Origin: Candidatus Heimdallarchaeota archaeon
GTDB lineage: Archaea > Asgardarchaeota > Heimdallarchaeia > Heimdallarchaeales > Kariarchaeaceae
DNA: 5,538 bases
NCBI GenBank assembly: GCA_022574115.1
Contig: JACZSS010000233.1
Coordinates: 1 to 5,538, forward strand
Reading direction: 5' to 3'
Positions 1 to 5,538 of this stretch are shown piece by piece (the first letter of the stretch is position 1; each line of letters opens with the position of its first letter). Made by a program: the position numbers and the translations under genes. Under the pieces are notes generated by a model, which saw only the letters and a program-made list of their open reading frames with translations, made no database searches and was not told where the DNA came from.

Positions 1-689
1 TACCGGTTTTTCACCAAATTTGTTTTCATTTTAGCAATTCGTTTTGTAATTTTCTTGAGGCCAGATTTCCTGCCAAACACTAAGCCTCGTTGGAGGAGTA
101 AACCATCAATACAGTTGAGAATTGGTTTAATACCTAAATTTTCAGGAATAAGAATTGACTCCCATTGACCCGTCCACTTCGCTTGAGATGATCGATCCTT
201 TGAATAAAGATTTCAATGTGTACAAACGATCTGGCTAGTTCCAAGATCTCCATCGTTTGTTGAATTGTCTTCCCTCTCCTCGCAGATAAGCTGCAAGATA
301 GACGAAATAACCGGATCCAAGTGATACATTCATAGCATCGAAAACCTCTATTTTTGGCCCATCAATTTTATTCTTGGGTTGCCAGAATTGAATGTTCCAG
401 ATAGTTTTGAGCTTACATGGATTGCCAAAACCTGATTTTGTTCGCTCGCATGTGCAGCTTTACGGTAGATGGTATCGAAGTCTTCAAGACTTGGTTGACC
501 TGTTTTGGCAACTTCCCCGTTATTAAGTTTCGCCAGAAATTCAGATTTGGTTATTTCTGTATCTCTGAAAACTTCATTCGTTTTTTCGAACAAAATCACT
601 GTTGGCACGATGTAGATCTTTTCGTCCTGTTGAAATTCTGGCTCTATGTCTGAGGCTCTATCTGTGACAATTGAAAATTTCGTCGACAC
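1..689 (-). pseudogene. DegV-family (FakB-like) fatty-acid-binding protein gene, frameshifted three times, 3' end off the window
   Basis: DegV/FakB proteins bind a fatty acid and, in studied Firmicutes, present it to the kinase FakA; the role here is inferred from the family. The reading frame starts at GTG 687-689 with an N-terminal IVTDRASDIEPE motif (residues 7-18), then KTGQPS (62-67) and SSKLSGTFNS (93-102), all typical of DegV. The initial frame hits a stop at 348-350, but homology continues in other frames: KIDGPKIEVFDAMNVSLG and YLAAYLRGEG (about 381-275), then TIQQTMEILELA and HLKRSGRVNG (about 274-152), then IPENLGIKPILNCIDGLL and FGRKSGLKKI (149 to the edge). The junctions lie near 382-383, 272-274 and 150-151, and each behaves as one lost base; the first two fall in short G runs on the coding strand. 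About 230 of a usual 280 or so residues are inside the window. It lies 97 bases downstream of the aconitase gene on the same strand. The family call is strong; whether it is a true pseudogene or a sequencing artefact is open. Confidence 0.85.
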
Positions 690-786
690 TTCAAATCCCC
701 CTAATAACAGGATTAAAACAAATGGGACTGGGATTGATTTATAGTCAATTGCGATTTGGTTAAATCACTGATTCGGGCTTATTAGT
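690..786. other. Intergenic gap between aconitase stop and degV start
   Basis: These 97 bases separate two genes pointing the same way. On the minus strand there is a small hairpin, GATTT-AACC-AAATC (753-766), about 20 bases after the aconitase stop, but it is AT-rich with no following T run, so it is not a convincing terminator. A TTGACT hexamer (743-748) resembles a -35 box but no -10 box follows at the right distance. Co-transcription of the two genes is possible but cannot be decided from the sequence. Confidence 0.4.
696..702 (-). promoter_or_regulatory. Ribosome binding site of the degV-like gene
   Basis: On the minus strand AGGGGGA lies 6 bases before the GTG at 687-689. This purine run at normal spacing supports the GTG as the true start, which also places the conserved VTD motif at the usual distance from the N-terminus. 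It is the clearest Shine-Dalgarno-like sequence in the window and suggests that the gene was translated before it decayed, if it has decayed. Confidence 0.55.
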
Positions 787-3492
787 CTATGCTTCTGTTA
801 ATAATTGGGCTAAAACATAGTTAAGAATGCCACCAAATCGGAAGTACTCAACTTCGATATCTGTATCTATGCGAGCCGTTACTTCGAATTCCACTTTTGA
901 CCCGTCGTTCTTGATTGCCTTAACTGAAAGCTGCTTTGAAGGTGTCAATCCTTCTGCCACACCAGTGATATCAAAAGCTTCAGATCCATCAAGCCCGAGT
1001 TCTCGCCACCCCTGTCCTTCTTTGAATTCTAATGGAAGTACACCCATTCCAATCAAATTAGATCGATGAATTCTTTCGATTGATTTGAAGAACACTGCCT
1101 TTATTCCTAGTAAGGCAGGACCCTTGGCTGCCCAATCTCGAGATGAACCTTGCCCATATTGCGCGCCACCAATTGCGATAACTGGAATTTGGTTTTCAAT
1201 ATATTTTCTTGAGGCATCAAAAATGTCTGTAACATCGTCATCTGGTATATATTTTGTCCACCATCCTTCTTTGTGGGGTACTAACTGATTTTTTACCCGA
1301 ACATTGGCAAAAGTTCCTCGCATCATAACTTCGTGATTACCTCGGCGGGAACCATAGGAATTGAAATCTCGTTTTTCCACGCTATGATCAACTAAGTATT
1401 TACCAGCTGGACTATCGGCTGCAATAGCACCCGCCGGGCTGATGTGATCGGTTGAAATTTTATCATCTAATAGTAACAACACTCTTGCTGACTTGATATC
1501 GGCAAAACCATTTGGGTTTAGAGTGAAATTGTCAAAGAATGGTGGTAACCTAGCATAAGTTGAATTTGGATCCCAGTCAAATAAAGTACTTTCAGGAGCT
1601 GTAAGTGATTGCCAATTGAAGTCCCCAGCAAATAATCTATCTCGAAAGCTAGTGAACATTTTTGGGTTCAAGCCTTTCTCTACCGCTTCGAGGATTTCGT
1701 TTTGGGATGGCCAGAGATCTTTAAGAAATACATCTTTACCTTCTTGATCTTGACCCAGAGGATCTGTAATTAGGTCAATATCAGTTCTACCCGCTAATGC
1801 ATATGCAACTACCAACATTGGGGATGCTAAGAAATTCCCTCGAGTCAAGGAATGGACACGTCCAGCGAAATTGCGATTCCCACTTAAGACTGATGTGACA
1901 TAAAGATCATTCTCTCGCACACTTTTGTCAATTTCCAGTGGTAAAGGTCCAGAGTTCCCAATACAGGTCGTGCAGCCATAGCCAACCGTCTGAAATCCTA
2001 ACTCATCTAAATACGGCTGGAGGTTAAGATTTTTGATATATTCTGTTACAACCAATGATCCGGGCGCAAAACTTGTTTTGACATAGGGTTTGGTCATCAA
2101 GCCCTTTTTGACTGCATTCCTTGCAATCATTGCAGATCCAATCATGACGGAGGGATTCGAGGTGTTCGTACAGCTGGTTATGGCTGCAATTACAATATTT
2201 CCATCGGTTAATTCTACCTCTTGACCTTTAAATTCAAACTTAGAACTTCTGATTTCTGCATCTGGGCTTCTTGAGCTAATATGATTCTCTTGATATTCGA
2301 TCGCTCGTTCCTGCATATCCTCTAGACTAACCAATTCATCAGGATTCAATGGACCCGCTAGGGATGGCTTGACTGTTGACATGTCGAGTTCTAAAGTGTC
2401 GGAAAATGTTGGATCGGGACTTTCATCAGTTCTGAAGATATTCAATTTTCGAGCATATTTTTTCACAAATTCGATATGACTTTCATCTCTTCCAGTTAAT
2501 CTAAGATAGCCGAGTGTGACATCATCGATCGGAAAGAATCCCATTGTGGCTCCATATTCAGGCGACATATTTGAAATCGTGGCTCGATCCGGCAAAGTAA
2601 GGGTTGATAATGCTGTACCATAAAATTCCACAAATTTGGCCACCACCCCCTTTTTCCTCAACATCTCAACAACAGTCAAAACCAAATCTGTTGCGGTGGC
2701 ACCCTCAGGTAACTGGCCAGTTAATTTAAACCCGATTACTTCTGGTAATAACATATAGTAGGGTTGACCGAGCATAACTGCTTCAGCTTCAATTCCCCCG
2801 ACTCCCCAACCCATAACGCCTAGTCCGTTGATCATAGTGGTATGGGAGTCTGTCCCCAAGCAGGTATCAATAATTCCGGTTAATTCTCCCTTATGATCCC
2901 TCATCTCTGCAACTGTGGCGAGATATTCTAAATTTACTTGATGAACTATCCCTGACCCAGGCGGTACAACTTGAAAATTCTTAAACGCTTTTTGAGCCCA
3001 TTTGATGAGCTTATAACGTTCATTGTTTCTTTCATATTCTCTGCCTAAGTTGATTGAAAGCGAATCGGCTGATCCATATGAATCAACCTGTACTGAATGA
3101 TCAATTACCAAATCTGTTGGTATCATCGGGTTAATTTTCTCCGGATCACCTCCGTGTTCTTTCATGGCATCCCGCATAGCAGCGAGATCAACGATTAATG
3201 GTACTCCAGTAAAGTCCTGCAGGATGACTCGAGCCGGCATATAGGGAATATCCTTCTTGTTAGTTCCTTCGGGCCAGTTTGCAATGGTGTTAACCGCTTC
3301 CTCGGTTACTAGAAAACCATCATAATTTCTTAAAGCGTTTTCAAGGAGAACTCTGATAGAGTATGGGAGCTTATCTGTATCTGTTAAGCCTAATTCATCT
3401 AATTTCCTGATATCGTAAATTGCAATTTGTTTGCCTTCATGATCCAATGTTGTTTTTGTTGATGAAATGATTTTCGAAGTGATGCTCGTCAT
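787..3492 (-). CDS. acnA: Aconitate hydratase, AcnA/IRP1-type, complete
   Basis: Cytosolic [4Fe-4S] enzyme interconverting citrate and isocitrate through cis-aconitate in the TCA cycle. The 901-residue product matches the usual AcnA length (roughly 890-905). The three cluster cysteines are present: C441 in ITSCTNTSNPSVM, and C507 and C510 in GYGCTTCIGNSGP. Other family landmarks in order are IDHSVQVD (130-137), LGTDSHTTMINGLGVMGWG (212-230), STDHISPAGAI (680-690), the GSRRGNHEVMMRGTFANVR block (714-732) and the active-site GQGSSRDWAAKGP (780-792), where S783 and R785 correspond to the catalytic serine and arginine of mitochondrial aconitase (S642, R644). The swivelling C-terminal domain (about 660-901) is intact. 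The start is ATG 3490-3492; it has no clear Shine-Dalgarno sequence, and the upstream ATG at 3506-3508 is out of frame. The stop is TAG at 787-789. The gene is divergent from the LLM oxidoreductase and followed by the degV remnant. No key residue is missing. Confidence 0.98.
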   Translation of the reverse strand: MTSITSKIISSTKTTLDHEGKQIAIYDIRKLDELGLTDTDKLPYSIRVLLENALRNYDGFLVTEEAVNTIANWPEGTNKKDIPYMPARVILQDFTGVPLIVDLAAMRDAMKEHGGDPEKINPMIPTDLVIDHSVQVDSYGSADSLSINLGREYERNNERYKLIKWAQKAFKNFQVVPPGSGIVHQVNLEYLATVAEMRDHKGELTGIIDTCLGTDSHTTMINGLGVMGWGVGGIEAEAVMLGQPYYMLLPEVIGFKLTGQLPEGATATDLVLTVVEMLRKKGVVAKFVEFYGTALSTLTLPDRATISNMSPEYGATMGFFPIDDVTLGYLRLTGRDESHIEFVKKYARKLNIFRTDESPDPTFSDTLELDMSTVKPSLAGPLNPDELVSLEDMQERAIEYQENHISSRSPDAEIRSSKFEFKGQEVELTDGNIVIAAITSCTNTSNPSVMIGSAMIARNAVKKGLMTKPYVKTSFAPGSLVVTEYIKNLNLQPYLDELGFQTVGYGCTTCIGNSGPLPLEIDKSVRENDLYVTSVLSGNRNFAGRVHSLTRGNFLASPMLVVAYALAGRTDIDLITDPLGQDQEGKDVFLKDLWPSQNEILEAVEKGLNPKMFTSFRDRLFAGDFNWQSLTAPESTLFDWDPNSTYARLPPFFDNFTLNPNGFADIKSARVLLLLDDKISTDHISPAGAIAADSPAGKYLVDHSVEKRDFNSYGSRRGNHEVMMRGTFANVRVKNQLVPHKEGWWTKYIPDDDVTDIFDASRKYIENQIPVIAIGGAQYGQGSSRDWAAKGPALLGIKAVFFKSIERIHRSNLIGMGVLPLEFKEGQGWRELGLDGSEAFDITGVAEGLTPSKQLSVKAIKNDGSKVEFEVTARIDTDIEVEYFRFGGILNYVLAQLLTEA

Positions 3493-3564
3493 AGGTAGCA
3501 GTTGTCATGCTAAAATAAATAGTTGGTGAATTGATATATTTCGTTTTCGGCAATTACGACCTGA

Positions 3565-3593
3565 ATCTTAAGAAAATTGGTAATTAACGTCAT
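3565..3593 (-). promoter_or_regulatory. Candidate promoter for acnA
   Basis: On the minus strand ATGACG (3588-3593) and TAAGAT (3565-3570) are separated by exactly 17 bases, each matching 4 of 6 positions of the sigma-70-type -35 and -10 boxes. Transcription would start near 3558, giving a leader of about 65 bases. The region is AT-rich, so matches of this quality can occur by chance; treat it as a weak candidate. Confidence 0.25.
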
Positions 3594-3614
3594 ATCCGTA
3601 TTACAGAAAACATT

Positions 3615-3636
3615 CAGATATTGGAAATCTTATCTG
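3615..3636. repeat. Inverted repeat in the divergent intergenic region, possible operator
   Basis: CAGATA (3615-3620) and TATCTG (3631-3636) are perfect inverted copies separated by 10 bases, centred at 3625.5. Centre-to-centre spacing of 16 bases places the two arms about one and a half helical turns apart. It lies just upstream of, and partly over, the candidate promoter of the LLM oxidoreductase gene, where a repressor or activator site could sit. No regulator family is recognised from it, and a 6-bp dyad in AT-rich DNA may be chance. Confidence 0.35.
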
Positions 3637-3658
3637 TAAATCGTTGAATATATATAAC
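3630..3658 (+). promoter_or_regulatory. Candidate promoter for the LLM oxidoreductase gene
   Basis: TATAAC (3653-3658) matches the -10 consensus at 5 of 6 positions, and a weak -35, TTATCT (3630-3635, 3 of 6), stands 17 bases upstream. Transcription would begin near 3665, about 13 bases before the preferred GTG start at 3678. If this is right, the upstream TTG at 3660 would lie outside the transcript. The AT-rich setting keeps confidence low. Confidence 0.3.
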
Positions 3659-3677
3659 TTTGAGATGTCGAGCATAT

Positions 3678-4640
3678 GTGACAACGAAATTTGCAATCCA
3701 AATAGAAAATCAATTTGGTTATAATTGGAATCAGACTAAGAAGATCATTGAAGAAACGGAAAAATATGGCTATCACTCATTTTACATCTGTGATCATTTT
3801 CTTCTTGACAAAAAATCTGAAGAGAGACATTCTTTAGAATCATGGAGCGTTCTGACTGCTGGCGCAATGATCACCAATCGAATCAAATTGGGAACCTTGG
3901 TAAGTGGAAATAATTATCGAAATCCGGCTTTGCTTGCTAAAATAGCTGCTACGCTTGATATGATATCTAACGGTAGGATGGAGTTTGGAATTGGAGCAGG
4001 TTGGAAGGAAATAGAATATGAGATGTATGGTTATGATTTCCCCAGTGTCAAAGATAGATTTGATATGCTGGAAGAAACGATTCATATTGTCAAAGCTCTT
4101 TGGTCCGAACCTCGCGCAACTTACCAAGGAAAGCATTTTCGGGTAAAGGATGCTGTTTTTTCACCTAAACCAAATAAACCGCTGTTTCTAATTGGTGGTG
4201 GAGGAGAAAAAAGAACACTCAAACTAGTAGCGGAACATGCTGATTACACTAATCTTTTTGGATTCACATTCCCACTCAAGGTGTTTCAGAAAAAATTAAA
4301 TGCTTTGAAAGGTCATTGTGAAGCCATTGGGCGCGACTATGATTCTGTGGGAAAATCCCTTTTCACGTCGACTTGGGTGAGCGAATCTCAAGACGAAGTT
4401 GATGCAAAAATAAAATCCACTGCGGAAAGTACGGGGAAAACAGAAGAAGAAATGCGGAAATTACTATATCCAACTGATATGCCCGGTGGCTGGATTGGGA
4501 CACCAGAGCAACTCAGAGATCGAATTGAGTTTATGAATGGACTTGGTTTTGATTACTATCATTTCCAACTGCCCATTGATCTTTCAACTGATTTAATTGA
4601 GAACTTTGCTACGCTAGTCCGCAATAAATATTTCAAATAG
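3678..4640 (+). CDS. Luciferase-like (LLM class) flavin- or F420-dependent oxidoreductase
   Basis: Member of the bacterial-luciferase-like TIM-barrel superfamily, soluble, using reduced F420 or FMN; the substrate cannot be read from sequence. Residues below count from the GTG start (320 residues). TKFAIQIENQFGYNW (3-17) is the first barrel strand, TNRIKLGTLVSGNNYRNP (66-83) and LDMISNGRMEFGIGAGW (93-109) form the core signature, followed by YDFPSVKDRFDMLEE (119-133) and ALWSEP (140-145). PLFLIGGGGEKRTL (168-181) is the glycine-rich cofactor phosphate region, and WIGTPEQLRDRIEF (272-285) is the C-terminal helix typical of the F420-type subgroup. A TTG at 3660 in the same frame would add six residues, but relatives start a few residues before the F-I-Q strand, so GTG 3678 is preferred; neither has a strong ribosome binding site. 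It ends in tandem stops TAG-TGA. The gene stands alone, divergent from acnA and convergent with the MBL hydrolase. F420 versus FMN use is unresolved. Confidence 0.9.
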   Translation: MTTKFAIQIENQFGYNWNQTKKIIEETEKYGYHSFYICDHFLLDKKSEERHSLESWSVLTAGAMITNRIKLGTLVSGNNYRNPALLAKIAATLDMISNGRMEFGIGAGWKEIEYEMYGYDFPSVKDRFDMLEETIHIVKALWSEPRATYQGKHFRVKDAVFSPKPNKPLFLIGGGGEKRTLKLVAEHADYTNLFGFTFPLKVFQKKLNALKGHCEAIGRDYDSVGKSLFTSTWVSESQDEVDAKIKSTAESTGKTEEEMRKLLYPTDMPGGWIGTPEQLRDRIEFMNGLGFDYYHFQLPIDLSTDLIENFATLVRNKYFK

Positions 4641-4886
4641 TGAACTACTGATCTTTGAAGAGAAGGCATAAAAAATTGTATAGACAAATTATTCACAATA
4701 CTCATTTACAGCTTTATCAGATCTTCAGGTATAAAATTTTGAATAAGACGAGACCAGAACCATGTTTACTAAATGGCATCTCTTGATAGGTTGGAATTTT
4801 CGCTGCTAACCAATGATCTCTCCAGAATCATACTTTTATGACCGATTGCTTGAATGTGAAATTTAGAAGTGGAATTCTAACATATT
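4641..4886. other. Convergent intergenic spacer, no gene seen
   Basis: These 246 bases lie between the stops of two converging genes. Apart from the dyad at 4863-4880 I see no RNA gene, GC-rich terminator or repeat. A stop-free minus-strand run of about 36 codons covers roughly 4720-4830 but has no start context or recognisable motif, so it is not called as a gene. Confidence 0.6.
4863..4880. terminator. AT-rich hairpin between convergent genes, possible weak bidirectional terminator
   Basis: TTAGAA (4863-4868) and TTCTAA (4875-4880) are perfect inverted copies around a 6-base loop. It begins 6 bases past the stop of the MBL hydrolase on the minus strand. Read on the plus strand it is followed by a T-rich stretch (4881-4894). 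The stem is short and low in GC, so it would be a weak intrinsic terminator at best; the position between two converging genes is the main support. Confidence 0.3.
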
Positions 4887-5538
4887 TTATTTCTTATCAA
4901 ATTTTTCAATCGCCTCTGCGATTCTTATACTTGCATCTTTGAGAATAGGTGGACCATGACCACCCAATAGCATTGTAATTTTCAATGAGCCAGCCTTCTT
5001 AAATGAATTTTCAGCCATGGATGTCGAATGATTCATGATCTTCGGAGCAAGTTTAGCTTCCCCGTTTTTTCCAGATACTACAGCGTCTCCAGAAAAGAAT
5101 ATATCATTAAATTGAAAGCCAAGGGACCCCATAGTATGACCTGGCAAATGATGAACCAAAAGACCCTCTATCTCATCCTTATCTTTGAGAAATTCAATAT
5201 TTTTGACAGGTTTATTTCTTAAGAATTTGAGACCAAGGAAGAAAAATGGTTTCAAAATTCGTCCCCGTGCCGGTTGCTTTAATTCTCCATTTATATACTT
5301 GGCATCTTCTTCGGATGAAAACACTCGGGGCTTTAATTTTTCAGTAAGATAATGTAATCCTCGAATATGGTCAACGTGATGATGAGTTAAAAGAACTGTA
5401 GAGACATTCTTGCTTTGGAGCTCTGACTTTATGTATTTAAAAATCCCTTTTGCTTTAGTACTAAAACCTGCATCGATTAATACTAAGTCATCACCCCTTT
5501 CAAGGATATAATTATTCGCTCCTCTTTCCTTTAACCAA
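4887..5538 (-). CDS. Metallo-beta-lactamase-fold hydrolase, N-terminus beyond the window
   Basis: Zinc-dependent hydrolase of the MBL superfamily, glyoxalase-II-like branch; the substrate is unknown, possibly a thioester or lactone. The frame is open to the right edge, so 216 C-terminal residues are visible and probably only some 15-30 are missing. In order from the edge: NNYILERGDDLVLIDAGF (residues 8-25), the first beta strands; LLTHHHVDHIRGLHYL (49-64) with the HxHxDH metal motif at H52, H54, D56 and H57; LPGHTMGS (131-138) with H134; FFSGDAV (147-153) with the bridging D151; and LLGGHGPP (190-197) with H194. All metal ligands are therefore present. An in-frame GTG at 5322-5324 could be mistaken for the start, but it would remove the HxHxDH motif, so it is internal. 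The stop is TAA 4887-4889. The gene converges on the LLM oxidoreductase. Its start, ribosome binding site and upstream neighbour are outside the window. Confidence 0.92.
   Translation of the reverse strand, partial: WLKERGANNYILERGDDLVLIDAGFSTKAKGIFKYIKSELQSKNVSTVLLTHHHVDHIRGLHYLTEKLKPRVFSSEEDAKYINGELKQPARGRILKPFFFLGLKFLRNKPVKNIEFLKDKDEIEGLLVHHLPGHTMGSLGFQFNDIFFSGDAVVSGKNGEAKLAPKIMNHSTSMAENSFKKAGSLKITMLLGGHGPPILKDASIRIAEAIEKFDKK

Noticed and set aside
417..653. Plus-strand open frame of 78 codons
   Set aside because: It is antisense to the degV-like gene, whose motifs are clear on the minus strand; the translation shows no family features.
753..766. Hairpin GATTT-AACC-AAATC after the aconitase stop as a terminator
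   Set aside because: The 5-bp AT-rich stem lacks a following T tract on the minus strand.
827..1288. Two plus-strand open frames (827-1069 and 1085-1288)
   Set aside because: Both lie antisense within the aconitase C-terminal domain and have no recognisable motifs.
3840..4136. Minus-strand open frame of 98 codons
   Set aside because: It is the shadow of the LLM oxidoreductase core on the opposite strand.
4720..4830. Stop-free minus-strand run of about 36 codons as a small gene or gene relic
   Set aside because: There is no start codon with a ribosome binding site and no recognisable motif; the length is within chance expectation.
5028..5222. Plus-strand open frame of 64 codons
   Set aside because: It is antisense to the MBL hydrolase, which carries a full set of metal ligands.
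1..5538. A novel defence, mobile or biosynthetic system
   Set aside because: All four genes belong to common families. No direct repeats, transposase, phage-like, toxin-antitoxin or CRISPR features were seen on either strand.

Overview
The window looks like ordinary chromosomal DNA from a free-living bacterium with a low to moderate GC content (about 40% by eye) and standard bacterial genes that use GTG as well as ATG starts. A monofunctional AcnA-type aconitase, a DegV-family gene, a luciferase-like F420/FMN oxidoreductase and a metallo-beta-lactamase-fold hydrolase together would suit a marine Chloroflexota lineage such as SAR202/Dehalococcoidia, where luciferase-like oxidoreductases are expanded. 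A low-GC marine actinobacterium is also possible. This taxonomic guess is inference from gene content only.

Layout from left to right. Positions 1-689 (minus strand) hold a DegV-family gene that is broken: reading it through needs three frame changes, each equivalent to one missing base, and its C-terminus runs off the left edge. Positions 787-3492 (minus) hold a complete 901-residue aconitate hydratase, 97 bases upstream of the degV remnant in the same direction. Positions 3493-3677 form a divergent intergenic region with weak promoter candidates for both sides and a perfect 6-bp inverted repeat. Positions 3678-4640 (plus) hold an intact luciferase-like (LLM) oxidoreductase. Positions 4641-4886 are a convergent intergenic spacer with one AT-rich dyad. 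Positions 4887-5538 (minus) hold an MBL-fold hydrolase that is open to the right edge, so its N-terminus is missing.

The genes do not form an evident shared pathway. Aconitase is the TCA-cycle citrate/isocitrate isomerase. DegV/FakB proteins bind fatty acids. The LLM protein and the MBL hydrolase are generic redox and hydrolytic enzymes whose substrates cannot be read from sequence. I see no mobile element, CRISPR array, RNA gene or defence-type cluster. The point most worth a second look is the degV reading frame: either a real pseudogene or a locally bad assembly beside three intact reading frames.
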